Source of the DNA: Haloarchaeobius sp. FL176
GTDB taxonomy: Archaea; Halobacteriota; Halobacteria; Halobacteriales; Natrialbaceae
Reading direction: 5' to 3'
NCBI RefSeq assembly: GCF_024609245.1
Contig: NZ_JANJYH010000003.1
Coordinates: 248,001 to 312,000, forward strand
Length of the DNA: 64,000 nt
The translations under genes and the position numbers were made by a program. Shown here in pieces: positions 34,196 to 44,177 of the stretch; positions within the stretch are counted from its first letter, which is position 1, and each line of letters starts with the position of its first letter. The notes below the pieces were generated by a model. That model ran no database searches, had not been told where the DNA came from, and saw only the letters and a program-made list of their open reading frames with translations.

Positions 34196-34200
34196 CCTCC
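34196..34200 (-). promoter_or_regulatory. Strong Shine-Dalgarno sequence before ftsZ1
   Basis: On the minus strand AAAGGAGGGC lies 7 nt before the ATG, complementary to the 3' end of 16S rRNA (CCTCC). Most starts in this window are leaderless, so this is a clear exception. Confidence 0.55.
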
Positions 34201-34306
34201 TTTATATTATGCAGGTTAATTACCTTTCCCCTGGTGTCTGACGACCGTCTGACGAAATTTCCGAAACATCTAACGAATGATTACCCGGTCGGCTTCTGCA
34301 GTGAAA

Positions 34307-35626
34307 TTATCCCAGTTCGAACCGGTCGGTTCGCTCGGTCCGGACCGCCCCGGGCTCGACCGTGCGGCCCTCGACCTCGACCGGCTGTCCGCCGGCGAGC
34401 TTGCCGAACTTCGGCCCCTCCGGCACGCCCGCCTCGTGGGCGAGCGCGGGGTCGAACGCTCGTTCCTGCGCGACGACCGCGCCATCCTCCCGCCGGACCG
34501 TCTCGTACTTCTCGGCCAGCAGCTCACAGAGGTCGTCGACGAGGGTGTCGAACTCACCCGGCGGGAACGCCGCCCGGTTGCCGACCCGGCTGCCGGCGTT
34601 CTCGGTCCCGAGCGCGACCGCGTGGGACGCGACGAGGTCGTACGTCGTCTCGCGGTCGATGGCCTGCGCAGCCGCGACCAGGTCCCCGGGCAGCTCCCGG
34701 ACGGACCAGTCGTCGGCGGCGAACTGCGTCCCGAACCGGAGGCCATCGTCGACACTCGTGATGGTTTCCTCCAGCTCGGCGACCCGGTCGAGGTCACGGT
34801 CGTCGACCTCGCGCAGCCACGTCTCGCTCACGACCCGGTAGCCGAGATCCTCGATAGTGTCGACGAGCGCGGGGCGATCGCCCTCGACGAGCGCGAGCGA
34901 GGTGTCGCTGGCGGTGAACGCACGGTCGACGACCTCGCGGTGTTCCTCGGGGTGGCCCATCGCGTCGAGCGACCAGTCGCCGGCGACGTGCCCGACGGTC
35001 CAGTCGGTCTCGCGGACGACGCGTTCGAACCGCGGGACGTAGTGGCCGCTACCGAAGCCCACGACGGTCCGTTCGCAGGTCGGGTCGACTCCCGCGATGT
35101 CGAGGATTGCCCGGGCGACCGCGCGAGCACCCGCGGGGTCAGCCCACTCGGCCTCGCCGCTGCCGAGCTCGACGAACATCGACGGGACGCCGACGTCGCT
35201 CGGGCCGTGGTGGGTACACTCCATGCCGACCTCGTAGCCGTCGGGGGCGTGCCGGTCGAACGCGGACAGCAGTGCCGCCTGTGCGTTCGGGCAGGCCGCC
35301 GCCAGTGCGTCGTCTTCGCCGCCGTACTCGGCGGGGCCGAAGTTCCCCGTGAAATGGGCCGTCAGCAACGCCCCCGTGTCGCCCGAGTGTCGGGACGCGA
35401 ACAGCACCAGGTCGGGGTCGTCGAACGCCGCGGCGACGCCGTCGAGGTGGAGGTGCAGCTCGTCGAAGGTCCGGAGCTCGAAGCCGTTCGTGCGGTGGAC
35501 CGTCCCGCCGCCGTCGGCGTCGGCGCGGGTATCGTCGACCGTCGTGTCCCAGTCGGCGAGGTCGAGCAGGTGCTCGCCGATGTGCTCGGAGGCCGAGTCC
35601 GCACGGCTGACGACGATGCCGATCAT
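34307..35626 (-). CDS. dtdA: D-aminoacyl-tRNA deacylase (DTD2/GEK1 type)
   Basis: 439 aa. LVLFASRHSGDTGALLTAHFTGN, given in part as LFASRHSGDTGALLTAH, and the central MECTHHGPSDVGVPSMFVELG (in parts) are the conserved blocks of archaeal/plant DTD2, which removes D-amino acids wrongly attached to tRNA using zinc. GSGHYVPRF near residue 200 is another conserved block. The haloarchaeal protein is longer than methanogen forms because of a C-terminal extension (residues about 290-439). Translated alone on the minus strand after ftsZ1; the large overlapping forward frame is a shadow. Confidence 0.88.
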   Translation of the reverse strand: MIGIVVSRADSASEHIGEHLLDLADWDTTVDDTRADADGGGTVHRTNGFELRTFDELHLHLDGVAAAFDDPDLVLFASRHSGDTGALLTAHFTGNFGPAEYGGEDDALAAACPNAQAALLSAFDRHAPDGYEVGMECTHHGPSDVGVPSMFVELGSGEAEWADPAGARAVARAILDIAGVDPTCERTVVGFGSGHYVPRFERVVRETDWTVGHVAGDWSLDAMGHPEEHREVVDRAFTASDTSLALVEGDRPALVDTIEDLGYRVVSETWLREVDDRDLDRVAELEETITSVDDGLRFGTQFAADDWSVRELPGDLVAAAQAIDRETTYDLVASHAVALGTENAGSRVGNRAAFPPGEFDTLVDDLCELLAEKYETVRREDGAVVAQERAFDPALAHEAGVPEGPKFGKLAGGQPVEVEGRTVEPGAVRTERTDRFELG

Positions 35627-35671
35627 GGCTCGGCGTTACGGGGGCGAGAACAAGTCGGTGTCGGGTCCCGG

Positions 35672-37081
35672 TCAGTCCGAGTGGTCGGCCGGGGTCGTGC
35701 CGGTCACCGACTCCCGGGCGGTAGCAGCCGTCGTCTGGAAGATGTCGACGAGCGCCTCGCGCCGCCGGTAGAACAGGACGACCGAGATGGCGACGTACAG
35801 CACCGTGTAGACGTGGAGCATGGCGATGCTGAACTCCTCCGCCCCGCTCTCGGTCATCGTCACGATAGCTCCGAACTCGATGACCACCTGCGAGGCGAAC
35901 AGCAGGAGCAACACCACCGCCTCACGCACCGAGATATCGAAGTTCGTGATGATGGAGATGGCGAAGAGACTCTGGGCCGCCGTAATCCAGATCTCCGCGG
36001 TCTGTTTCTCGTCGAACGGGAGCGTGCCGACGCTGCCGAGTGCGAGACTGTAGACGACCGCGAGCGTCCCGATGAGCAGCGTCCACTGGTTGAGCTTCGA
36101 GGAGATGAGTGCGTTGAAGCCCGCCGTCGAGCGCGCCTTGTTCACGAGGTAGGCGACGACGATGAGCTCCGGGCTCTCGGATGCCAGTGGGGCAATCCAC
36201 TGGATCATGAAGAACTCGGGGATGCCAAGCGAGAGCCCGATCTCCTCCAGCCCGTGTGCGAAGGGGTGAACGGCAGTGTAGATCATCAGACCGGAGTAGA
36301 GGAACAACGTGATAGAGGAGAGCGTCCGGTAAGCGAAGGGAAGTTGCTGCAGGTACGCCGGGACACCGACCTGTTCCTCGTGCTCCTCGACGTCACCGCG
36401 GATGATGATCGCGATGTAGCCGATGTAGATAGCGATGAGAACGAGCGTGTCGGCGATGCCGATGCCGCCGTTCAGCGGGACGAAGAACGCGACGAGGGTC
36501 GCCGCGAGCAGGAAGACGATCTCCAGTCCGAGGTCGCGGTCGAGCTTGACGTGGTTTGCGAGGAAGCCGTCCTCCTCCTGGACGGCCGGATCACTGCCGC
36601 TGCCGGCGCGGTAGACCGTGAACAGGGCGATACCGGCCCAGCCCAGACCGATGAGAATGCGGTTCGCACCAGTCATGTTCGCGACGGCGAGGTTCGCGTC
36701 GTGACAGGCCGCGGCGACGCTTCCGTCGGCAGCACCCTCGATCTGCTGGGTGGAGAACTGTGCGCACGCCTCGGCCGTCGCGCCGCCGTTGCCGGCACCG
36801 AAAGCGTAGAGCGCGTCGACCGCGTACTCGGGCGCGACCGCCAGCACGGCGAGCACGGCGATGGCGAACGCGCGGGGGACGTCCTTCTCGGCCGTCTCCG
36901 CACCCCAGGCGAGCATGAACGAGGCACCGAGGACGGAGAGTCCACTCACCGCGACTGTTCCGATGTGAGAGAGTCCAACAGCCTTCGCCCCCCCGAGGAG
37001 CACCACTCCGACCCACGGAACGGTGAGCAGGGCGGCGAAGGCAAGGGCGGCCAGCGGATGCTGGATCCGGTCCTTCAACAT
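35672..37081 (-). CDS. Sodium/calcium exchanger family antiporter
   Basis: 469 aa with about 11 membrane helices. Two inverted alpha-repeats with ion-binding acids are visible: GASFMLAWGAETAEKDV near residue 52 and PLASESPELIVVAYLV near residue 293. CaCA antiporters extrude Ca2+ (or other cations) in exchange for Na+ or H+. A soluble loop with two cysteines lies between helices 3 and 4. It has a short cytoplasmic C-terminus. The direction and ion in this organism are inferred. Confidence 0.85.
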   Translation of the reverse strand: MLKDRIQHPLAALAFAALLTVPWVGVVLLGGAKAVGLSHIGTVAVSGLSVLGASFMLAWGAETAEKDVPRAFAIAVLAVLAVAPEYAVDALYAFGAGNGGATAEACAQFSTQQIEGAADGSVAAACHDANLAVANMTGANRILIGLGWAGIALFTVYRAGSGSDPAVQEEDGFLANHVKLDRDLGLEIVFLLAATLVAFFVPLNGGIGIADTLVLIAIYIGYIAIIIRGDVEEHEEQVGVPAYLQQLPFAYRTLSSITLFLYSGLMIYTAVHPFAHGLEEIGLSLGIPEFFMIQWIAPLASESPELIVVAYLVNKARSTAGFNALISSKLNQWTLLIGTLAVVYSLALGSVGTLPFDEKQTAEIWITAAQSLFAISIITNFDISVREAVVLLLLFASQVVIEFGAIVTMTESGAEEFSIAMLHVYTVLYVAISVVLFYRRREALVDIFQTTAATARESVTGTTPADHSD

Positions 37082-37236
37082 ACCTCAACGGTTCACTATT
37101 GCGTAGGTAACGCTTGTGGTTTCAGGAGCAAAACGCGCTGGCAGTCGTTTCCACACCTCACGGTAGGAAGTCGCTCGAACGACGGGACGGCGACGCATCA
37201 CTTTTGTACCGAGTCTTCGAATCCACGAGCAGAGAC

Positions 37237-38073
37237 ATGTTCGAGCGACTTCTCATCGCGGTCGACGGTAGCGACTGCGCGACACGGGCCGCCCGCGTGG
37301 GTGTAGAAGTAGCGGCGACGTACGGCGCGACGGTCGACGCCGTCGCCGCGGCTCACGACGAACTCGACGAGGACGATGCCGAGGAGGTGCTCGCCGACGT
37401 CGAAGCCATCGGCGAGGACGCCGGCGTCACGGTCTCGTCCCACGTCGTGACCGGCCGACCTGCCCGGTCCGTCGTCTCCCTCGCCGACGAGGTCGACGCG
37501 GACGCCATCGTGGTTGGCCGCCACGGGCATTCGGGCTTCCGCGAGCGGCTCCTCGGGAGCACCACCGAGCGCGTGCTCCGCAACACCGACCGCCACGTCC
37601 TGACCGTCCCGGCCGGCGGCGAGTCAGCCGACGACTACACCGACATCCTCCTCCCCACCGACGGCAGCGAGGACGCCGCCGCGGCCGCCGACCCGGCGAC
37701 CGACCTCGCCAGCACCTACGGCGCGACGCTGCACGTCCTCGGCGTCGTCGACGTGGTCCGCGAGTCTGGCCCGTTCAGCGCCGGCGGCGTCGACCAGGCG
37801 TACATCGACCGGCTCCTCGACGCGGAGCGCGAGGGCGTGGACGCGCTCGCCGACGACTGTGCCGACCGCGCCGGGGACGGCCTGTCGATCGAACGCGCGG
37901 CCGTGACGGGTACCCCGAGCGAGGCCATCGTGGAGTACGTCGAGGACAATGGGGTCGACCTCGTCGTCATGAGTTCCAGCGGTCAGTCGAGCCTGACCGG
38001 GCAGCTGCTCGGAAGCACGACCGACCGCGTGCTCCGCACCATCGACGAGCCCGTCCTCGTCGTCCATCCCTGA
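37237..38073 (+). CDS. Tandem universal stress protein (two UspA domains)
   Basis: 278 aa. Two UspA-fold domains in tandem: domain 1 from LLIAVDGSDCATRAA to the ATP-binding GRHGHSGFRERLLGSTTERVL near residue 93 (in parts), domain 2 from ILLPTDGSEDAAAAA near residue 137 to SSSGQSSLTGQLLGSTTDRVL (in parts). Only the first has the full G-2x-G-9x-G-ST signature with basic residues; the second has SSSGQSS. Usp proteins bind ATP or AMP and help in stress. The ATG at 37237 directly precedes the first strand; a longer upstream frame is ignored. Confidence 0.88.
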   Translation: MFERLLIAVDGSDCATRAARVGVEVAATYGATVDAVAAAHDELDEDDAEEVLADVEAIGEDAGVTVSSHVVTGRPARSVVSLADEVDADAIVVGRHGHSGFRERLLGSTTERVLRNTDRHVLTVPAGGESADDYTDILLPTDGSEDAAAAADPATDLASTYGATLHVLGVVDVVRESGPFSAGGVDQAYIDRLLDAEREGVDALADDCADRAGDGLSIERAAVTGTPSEAIVEYVEDNGVDLVVMSSSGQSSLTGQLLGSTTDRVLRTIDEPVLVVHP

Positions 38074-38163
38074 GCCAGCTGGCCACTGACGCCGGCCGGT
38101 ACCGTCGCACGAACGCTTCCAGCCCCGGACGACTTTTCACCCACGGCCGCCTCGCCTCCAGCC

Positions 38164-38979
38164 ATGCAGGTGTTCGGACTCGTCGGCAACCCCGTCGGCC
38201 ACTCGTTGTCGCCACCGATGCACGAGGCGGCGTACGAGACCCGGGACATCGACGCCCGGTACGTCACCTTCGAGCCCGCGGCGGACGACCTCGCGGCTGC
38301 CGTCGAGGGTGCACGGGCGCTCGGCGTCAGTGGACTGAACGTCACTGTCCCGTACAAGGAACGCGTCCGCGACCTCGTCGCGGTCGACGACCTCGCCGCA
38401 CGCATCGGCGCGGTCAACACCGTCGACTTCGGCGGCGACGAGCCGACGGGCCACAACACCGACGCTGCCGGTGCCCGTCGCGCGCTGGAGGTACAGGGCG
38501 ACGCCGACCTCGACGGTGCCGACGCCGTCGTCGTCGGCGCGGGTGGGGCCGGCCGTGCCGTCGCGCACGGCCTCGCCGACGGGGGGGCGGCCGTCGCCAT
38601 CGCGAACCGGACCGAGGAGCGGGCCGTCGACCTCGCCGCCGACGTCCCGAGTGCGACCGGGCACGGGCTTGACGTGCTCCCGGGCCTGCTCGGCGATGCG
38701 ACCGTCCTCGTGAACGCGACCAGCGTCGGCATGGAGGCCGACGAGACGCCGGTCCCTGCCGACGCGCTCCACGGCGACCTCGTCGTCCTCGACGCGGTGT
38801 ACGCGCCACTCGAGACGCGACTTCTGCGCGACGCTGCCACTGCGGGCGCGACGACGGTCGACGGCGCGTGGATGCTACTGTATCAGGGAGCGGAGGCGTT
38901 CGAGCTGTGGACGGGCCGACGGGCTCCCGTTGCCGCCATGGACGACGCGCTACGGACACGCCTTCGAGACGACAGGTAG
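38164..38979 (+). CDS. aroE: Shikimate dehydrogenase (NADP+)
   Basis: 271 aa. N-terminal substrate domain has [17 protein letters not shown] near residue 7 (shikimate-binding S and catalytic-site residues) and [12 protein letters not shown] near residue 60 with the catalytic Lys. The Rossmann domain has [18 protein letters not shown] near residue 122 and NRTEER for the NADP phosphate. NATSVGM near residue 182 and [12 protein letters not shown] near residue 241 are conserved. It reduces 3-dehydroshikimate to shikimate, feeding trp and pab pathways encoded nearby. Confidence 0.95.
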   Translation: MQVFGLVGNPVGHSLSPPMHEAAYETRDIDARYVTFEPAADDLAAAVEGARALGVSGLNVTVPYKERVRDLVAVDDLAARIGAVNTVDFGGDEPTGHNTDAAGARRALEVQGDADLDGADAVVVGAGGAGRAVAHGLADGGAAVAIANRTEERAVDLAADVPSATGHGLDVLPGLLGDATVLVNATSVGMEADETPVPADALHGDLVVLDAVYAPLETRLLRDAATAGATTVDGAWMLLYQGAEAFELWTGRRAPVAAMDDALRTRLRDDR

Positions 38980-39014
38980 CGGGTTTAAGTGGCACCGACA
39001 GCTACGTACCGCCA

Positions 39015-39440
39015 ATGGCACTGCTCAAGAAGCTGAAGTCGCTCTTCGGACTCGGCGACGGGTCGGAGCCGGAGTCGTCCCGTGACGTCGGCGTCACGGT
39101 CGAGAAGGAACGGCAGGCCGGAGCGACGGCCGAGAGCGACGACGGCGGTTCGACCGGGGAGCACGCGACCGACGAGCCGACGGACCAGGCCGCCGAGGAG
39201 ACGACCGAGCCGGAACCAGCGCCCGACGTGGACGACGAACCGGACGAGGAGGAGGAGGAATCCGACCCCGTGCAGGAGATCAAGGGTATCGGCCCCGCGT
39301 ACGCGGACCGCCTCGGTACCGTCGGCATCGAGACCATCGCCGACCTCGCCGACGCCGACCCGGAGGCCGTCGCCGCCGAGACCGACATCTCGGACACCCG
39401 CGTCACGGAGTGGGTCAAGCGCGCGAAGGCCCGCAGCTGA
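39015..39440 (+). CDS. Helix-hairpin-helix protein with acidic linker
   Basis: 141 aa. [14 protein letters not shown] is a short amphipathic N-terminus, followed by about 75 highly acidic residues with no predicted structure, then a helix-hairpin-helix pair ([20 protein letters not shown] in parts) near residue 98, resembling the DUF4332/HhH_5 or PolX-like DNA-binding units. It may bind DNA or a protein partner. TTTAAG about 28 nt upstream fits a leaderless promoter. It precedes the pab operon, but whether it is co-transcribed is unclear. Confidence 0.7.
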   Translation: MALLKKLKSLFGLGDGSEPESSRDVGVTVEKERQAGATAESDDGGSTGEHATDEPTDQAAEETTEPEPAPDVDDEPDEEEEESDPVQEIKGIGPAYADRLGTVGIETIADLADADPEAVAAETDISDTRVTEWVKRAKARS

Positions 39441-39481
39441 GGACCGGAACACGATTAGTTGGGCGCTGCTATCCTCCTCTC

Positions 39482-40987
39482 ATGACTACACCCCAGGTCG
39501 TGACGGACCGCGAACCGTTCGTCGCGACCGCCGTCGACGCGCCCGCCGACGCGCGGGTCCCCGTCGAGGTGACCGTCACCGTGGCAGATCCGTTCGTCGC
39601 CTACCGACGGGCACGGACAGGCCAGTGGGATGCCTACCTCGAGACAACCGGCGGTCAGTCCGGCTGGGGTCACTTCGCGGTCGACCCGGTCGACCGGCTC
39701 ACCGTCGCCCCCGACGCTCGGTCGCTCGACGGCACGTCGCCGTCGCTCGACGCGCTCGACGGCCTGCTCGGTGGAGAGTCGCTCCGGCGCGGCGACTGCG
39801 ACGTGCCGTACCCGTGCGGGGCCATCGGCTGGCTCTCCTACGACATCGCCCGCGAACTCGAGTCGTTGCCCGGGGACGCCGACGACGACCGGGGGCTTCC
39901 ACGGCTCCAGGTCGGCGTCTACGACCGGCTGGCCACCTGGCGCGAGCCGCGCGACGACGGGACCGAGACCACGCTCACCATCACGGCGTGCCCCCGAGTC
40001 GGCGACGACCCCGAAGCCGCCTTCGAGCACGGCCGCGAGAGGGCACTCGACCTCGCCCGGCGCGCGACCACCGGCGAGCCCGCGTACCCGGACCCGCCGG
40101 TGGACGCAGACCACGTGACATTCGAGAGCGACTGCGGCCAGGCCGCCTACGCCGACCGCGTCAGAGCTGTCCAGCGGTACGTCCACGACGGCGACACGTT
40201 CCAGGCGAACATCTCCCAGCGGCTCGTCGCACCGGCGGCCGTCCATCCGGTCCGGGCCTACGACGCGCTCCGACGCGTGAATCCGGCCCCTTACTCGGCG
40301 CTCGTCGAGTTCCCCGGCGTCGACCTCGTCAGCGCGAGCCCGGAGCTGCTGCTGGAGCGTGACGGTGACGACGTCCGGACCGAACCCATCGCCGGCACCA
40401 GACCACGCGGTGCGACCGGCGGCGAGGACGCCGACCTCGAAGCCGACCTGACGACCGACGAGAAGGAGCGTGCCGAGCACGCGATGCTGGTCGATCTTGA
40501 ACGGAACGACCTCGGGAAGGTGTGTCGCTACGGCAGCGTCGACGTGGCCGAGTACCGCCGCGTCGACCGCTACGCCGAGGTGATGCACCTCGTCTCGAAC
40601 GTCGTCGGCGAGCTCCGGCCGGATGCGTCACTCGCCGACGCCGTCGCGGCGGTCTTCCCCGGTGGCACCATCACCGGTGCCCCGAAGCCGCGGACCATGG
40701 CCATCATCGACGAGCTCGAATCGACCCGTCGCGGACCGTACACCGGCAGTATCGGACTGTTCGGCTTCGACGGCCGCGCGACGCTCAACATCGTCATCCG
40801 GACGCTCGTCCGTCACGGCGACGAGTACCATCTGCGGGTCGGTGCCGGCGTCGTCCACGACTCCGTCCCCGAGCGCGAGTACGCCGAGACCCTGGACAAG
40901 GCGCGGGCGCTCGTGACCGCGGTCGACGACGCACTCGGTGACAGGGCCGCTATGACCGTCGCCGAAGAGGAGGTGGCCGATGACTGA
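39482..40987 (+). CDS. pabB: Aminodeoxychorismate synthase component I (TrpE/PabB family)
   Basis: 501 aa chorismate-binding enzyme. [15 protein letters not shown] near residue 236, PIAGTRPRG near residue 302, [20 protein letters not shown] (in parts) with metal-binding Glu, [13 protein letters not shown] and the C-terminal [10 protein letters not shown] block are all present. It aminates chorismate with ammonia from PabA to give aminodeoxychorismate. PIAGT rather than the PIKGT of E. coli PabB is closer to anthranilate synthase, so TrpE cannot be excluded by sequence alone, but the adjacent pabC-type aminotransferase supports PabB. It overlaps pabA by 8 nt. Confidence 0.82.
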   Translation: MTTPQVVTDREPFVATAVDAPADARVPVEVTVTVADPFVAYRRARTGQWDAYLETTGGQSGWGHFAVDPVDRLTVAPDARSLDGTSPSLDALDGLLGGESLRRGDCDVPYPCGAIGWLSYDIARELESLPGDADDDRGLPRLQVGVYDRLATWREPRDDGTETTLTITACPRVGDDPEAAFEHGRERALDLARRATTGEPAYPDPPVDADHVTFESDCGQAAYADRVRAVQRYVHDGDTFQANISQRLVAPAAVHPVRAYDALRRVNPAPYSALVEFPGVDLVSASPELLLERDGDDVRTEPIAGTRPRGATGGEDADLEADLTTDEKERAEHAMLVDLERNDLGKVCRYGSVDVAEYRRVDRYAEVMHLVSNVVGELRPDASLADAVAAVFPGGTITGAPKPRTMAIIDELESTRRGPYTGSIGLFGFDGRATLNIVIRTLVRHGDEYHLRVGAGVVHDSVPEREYAETLDKARALVTAVDDALGDRAAMTVAEEEVADD

Positions 40988-41603
40988 GGTGCTCGTCGTC
41001 GACAACTACGACTCCTTCGCGTACAACCTCGTCCAGTACGTCGGCGAGCTCGCGAACGACGTGGTCGTGCGTCGGAACGACACCGTCGACGTGGCCGACG
41101 TTCGCGAGCTAGACCCGGACGCCATCGTCGTCTCGCCGGGGCCAGGCACGCCAGCGGATGCAGGCGTCTCCGTCCCCATCTTCGCCGAACTCGCGTACCC
41201 GACACTCGGCGTCTGTCTCGGCCACCAGGCGCTCTGTGCGGCCAACGGGGCGGCAGTGGTGAACGCGTCCGAGGTCGTCCACGGGAAACCGTCCATCGTC
41301 CGGCACGACGGCGCCGGTATCTTCGCCGGTCTGCCCGAGCGCATCCGGGTCGGGCGGTACCACTCGCTCGCGGTCGAGCGTGACGACCTCCCCGACGGCC
41401 TGGTCGAGACGGCGGCCACGGACGACGAGCGCGACGTACTGATGGCGGTCCGCCACCGCGAGCGACCACACGTCGGCGTGCAGTTCCATCCGGAGAGCAT
41501 CCTCACCGGCGCGGCGACCGAACGCGAGACGGGGCAGGCGCTCTCGCTCCGGATCGGGAAACAACTCGTTGCTAACTTCCTCGACAGATGCAGTACCACG
41601 TAG
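40980..41603 (+). CDS. pabA: Class I glutamine amidotransferase, aminodeoxychorismate/anthranilate synthase component II
   Basis: 207 aa. [12 protein letters not shown] near residue 51, GVCLGHQAL near residue 77 with the nucleophilic Cys, and [11 protein letters not shown] near residue 162 with the His-Glu pair are the complete catalytic triad. It hydrolyses glutamine and delivers ammonia to component I. PabA and TrpG are often indistinguishable or shared; operon position between pabB and pabC favours PabA. It overlaps both neighbours (8 and 16 nt). Confidence 0.85.
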   Translation: MTEVLVVDNYDSFAYNLVQYVGELANDVVVRRNDTVDVADVRELDPDAIVVSPGPGTPADAGVSVPIFAELAYPTLGVCLGHQALCAANGAAVVNASEVVHGKPSIVRHDGAGIFAGLPERIRVGRYHSLAVERDDLPDGLVETAATDDERDVLMAVRHRERPHVGVQFHPESILTGAATERETGQALSLRIGKQLVANFLDRCSTT

Positions 41604-42511
41604 ACGGCGACCTCGTCCCGGCCGAATCGGCGACCGTGAACGTCCGCGACCGCGGCTTCCAGTACGGCGATGCTGCGTTCGAGACGATGCGGGCCTACGG
41701 TGGCTCCATCTTCGAGCTGGACGCACACCTCGACCGGCTGGCTGCGACCTGCGACGAGCTCTCGCTGGACCACGGACTGGCCGACGACGACCTGCGCGAC
41801 CGCATCGACGAAACGCTCGCTGCGAACGGACTCGGTGACGCCTACGTCAAGCTCTCCGTGACCCGTGGCATCCAATCAGGGAGTCTGACCGCGAAAGCCG
41901 AGGTGGACCCGACGGTGGTCGTCGTCGTGAAGCCGCTGCCACGAGGTGGGGTTGGGGGCGAGTCAGTCCCGGACGGCCCGGCGGTCGTCCAGACCACGAA
42001 GACGCGCAAACCGCCGGCGAACGCGCTCCCGCCGGGTGCGAAGACTCACAACTATCTCAACGGCATCCTCGCCCGGAACGAGCTGGTCGCCGAGGCCGAC
42101 GAGGCGTTGCTCCGGGACGGGGACAGCTTCGTCGCGGAGGGCACGACGAGCAACCTGTTCTTCGTGGACGACAGCGGTCTGCACACGCCGACTGCGGAGC
42201 TGCCGCTGTTGCCGGGTATCACGCGCTCGGTCGTGATCGAACTCGCACGGGAGGAGAGCATTCCGGTGCTTCAGGGCCGGTACGAGCCGAGCGAGGTCCG
42301 CGAGGCCGACGAGGTGTTCCTCACGAACACGACGTGGGAGCTGCGGCCGGTCGCCACCATCGACGGCATCGACATCGGGGCCGGGCCGGTGACGACGCTG
42401 TTACGGCGGCGGTTCGACGCGCTGGTCGAGCGTCGCCACTACGGCGGTGAACGGCTGTCTCCCGACCCCGGGCGAGACGGTGGAGACTCGGGTGACGCCG
42501 CTACAGAGTAG
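41588..42511 (+). CDS. pabC: Class IV PLP aminotransferase, aminodeoxychorismate lyase
   Basis: 307 aa. Fold-type IV PLP enzyme: DRGFQYGDAAFETMRAYGG (in parts) near residue 20, the PLP lysine in AKTHNYLNGILA near residue 152 and the signature EGTTSNLFFVDD near residue 186. In this context it removes pyruvate from aminodeoxychorismate to give p-aminobenzoate for folate-type or methanopterin-like cofactors. Branched-chain or D-amino acid aminotransferase is the alternative, since motifs overlap. It starts 16 nt inside pabA, so the three proteins are made from one transcript. Confidence 0.82.
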   Translation: MQYHVDGDLVPAESATVNVRDRGFQYGDAAFETMRAYGGSIFELDAHLDRLAATCDELSLDHGLADDDLRDRIDETLAANGLGDAYVKLSVTRGIQSGSLTAKAEVDPTVVVVVKPLPRGGVGGESVPDGPAVVQTTKTRKPPANALPPGAKTHNYLNGILARNELVAEADEALLRDGDSFVAEGTTSNLFFVDDSGLHTPTAELPLLPGITRSVVIELAREESIPVLQGRYEPSEVREADEVFLTNTTWELRPVATIDGIDIGAGPVTTLLRRRFDALVERRHYGGERLSPDPGRDGGDSGDAATE

Positions 42512-42617
42512 GGCGAACAGGCGACGCGGTCGCTCGCGCGGCGGTGCGTCACACACCTGCCTCGGCCGCCGCGCGTCGCGTGGTCAGAACACGCTCCCCC
42601 TGCCCCCGGCTTCGTAC

Positions 42618-43673
42618 TTAAACGCCGCCAACGTCGGTTCGCTCGACACCCGACATCTCGAGGACGAGGTCGGCACCGTACGCCGTCGAGGGCGTCTGGA
42701 ATCCGGCCGGTGCGTCGCCATCGAGTGCACGTCTTGCGGTGAGCAGTGCCGTGTCCCGGGTCAACGCGTACGGGTTCGGTGTCCGGAGTCGCGAGACGAC
42801 ACGGTCCTCACCGTCTGTCGCTTCGCCCCAGAGTTCCCCCGAGCCCTGATCGAGCCGCTGCTCGTCGGGGCCGTCGACACGGCGGTCGACAAGCCACTTG
42901 AGGAGCTTCTGGGCCGGGGCGGTGGACAGAAGCGGGAGCAGTCTGCGGAACCTGCGGAGTCGGTCGACCGTCTTCGGGTGGGTCTCGGAGTAGACAGTCA
43001 CGTTCGGGATGCCCGTCGAGTGGTAGGCCGTCACCACGTCTCCCCAGGGAATCGCCATCGCGGTGCGGTCGCCGTAGCTGAACGGTATCTGGCGGTCGTC
43101 GTGGGCGGTGGGCACCCGGACGAGGTCGCCGTCGCGGCGGACCACTCCGTCCTCGCCGATGTTCTCGACCATCGTCTTCGCCGTCCCGCGGGAGGTACCA
43201 CCCAGGCCACCGAGGGCGAGTGAGAGCTCCGTCGCGGACGGGAGTCGGTCGTGGAGGTGCGCCGCGAGACAGTCCGAGGGAACCACGTCGAAGCCGACGC
43301 CGGGCAGGAGCATCACGCCGGACTCGGTCGCGCGGTCGTCGTGTTCGGCGATATCGCGGAACACCTGCCACTCGCCGGTGATGTCGAGGTAGTGAGTGCC
43401 CGTCGTGAGACAGGCTTCGACGAACGGTTCGGCAGTGTGGACGAACGGCCCAGCGCAGTTCAACACCACGTCGACCCCCTCCAGGTAGTCCGCGACTGTC
43501 GCGGAGTTTTCGGTCGTGAAGACGCGTTCGCGGCAGTCGAGCGCCGCGGCCTGTTCCTCGACCGCCTCCCGCGACCGGCCAGCGAGGATAGGGTCGATTC
43601 CCTCCGCAACCGCCTGCTCGGCGACGAGCGCGCCGGTGTACCCGTACGAGCCGTAGACGAGGAGTTCGCTCAT
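42618..43673 (-). CDS. Saccharopine dehydrogenase-like / trans-acting enoyl reductase family protein
   Basis: 351 aa. An N-terminal NAD(P)-binding Rossmann segment LLVYGSYGYTGALVAEQA is followed by CAGPFVHTAEPFVEACL and HYLDITGEWQVF, typical of the saccharopine dehydrogenase-like family that includes mycobacterial trans-acting enoyl reductases. In archaea the role may be reduction of isoprenoid or fatty-acyl-like compounds, but this is not shown. A TTTATG element about 27 nt upstream of the ATG at 43673 supports the chosen start over the longer frame (43700, 43682). Confidence 0.78.
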   Translation of the reverse strand: MSELLVYGSYGYTGALVAEQAVAEGIDPILAGRSREAVEEQAAALDCRERVFTTENSATVADYLEGVDVVLNCAGPFVHTAEPFVEACLTTGTHYLDITGEWQVFRDIAEHDDRATESGVMLLPGVGFDVVPSDCLAAHLHDRLPSATELSLALGGLGGTSRGTAKTMVENIGEDGVVRRDGDLVRVPTAHDDRQIPFSYGDRTAMAIPWGDVVTAYHSTGIPNVTVYSETHPKTVDRLRRFRRLLPLLSTAPAQKLLKWLVDRRVDGPDEQRLDQGSGELWGEATDGEDRVVSRLRTPNPYALTRDTALLTARRALDGDAPAGFQTPSTAYGADLVLEMSGVERTDVGGV

Positions 43674-43754
43674 AGCTACCATGGGTACGGCCGAGAGCAT
43701 AAAGGTCGGCGGAGACCGTGGCGTTCAAACCGTCTGCACCGGTACGGCAGTGCG

Positions 43755-44177
43755 ATGGACGAAACACGCTGCATCGCAGCGGTCGAGGATGTCCCCACCG
43801 AGTCGACCCTCCTGTTCACCGTCCGAGATCTGGACGACGACGAGGAACGGGAAGCCATCCTCCACCGACGGGACGACGGGGTCGTCGCCTGGCGCAACTA
43901 CTGCCAGCACCTCACCCACATCAAGATCGACAAGGGGTCGGGTGCACCGATGCGGGACGACGAACTCGTCTGCGCGAACCACGGCGCGATGTTCGAATCT
44001 GACACGGGACAGTGTACGTACGGACCGTGCGAGGGCGCGTACCTCAACGCACTCGACGTCGTCGTCGCCGACGGGTCGGTGTACCTCGACGAGGAGGGAC
44101 ACGAGTTCGTCGGCCTCGGCGGTGTCGAGGCGGACGGGGCCATCGACCTGACCTCGACCTCGAACGTCGAGTTCTGA
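43755..44177 (+). CDS. Rieske [2Fe-2S] domain protein
   Basis: 140 aa. Cluster ligands are clear: NYCQHLTH (CxH) near residue 49 and CANHGAMF (CxxH) near residue 74, with CTYGPCEG forming the third loop. Small single-domain Rieske proteins act as ferredoxins for oxygenases or as components of nitrite-reductase-like systems. There is no membrane helix, so it is cytoplasmic. No partner oxygenase is next to it, though a reductase-like gene is divergent across 81 nt. Function not assigned. Confidence 0.85.
   Translation: MDETRCIAAVEDVPTESTLLFTVRDLDDDEEREAILHRRDDGVVAWRNYCQHLTHIKIDKGSGAPMRDDELVCANHGAMFESDTGQCTYGPCEGAYLNALDVVVADGSVYLDEEGHEFVGLGGVEADGAIDLTSTSNVEF

Noticed and set aside
34277-37306. 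Forward-strand open frame of 1009 codons antisense to dtdA and the Ca2+ antiporter
   Set aside because: It overlaps two well-supported reverse genes entirely. In GC-rich haloarchaeal DNA with G/C-ending codons, the antisense frame is often stop-free. Its composition is low-complexity Arg/Asp/Glu/Val with no recognisable motif.
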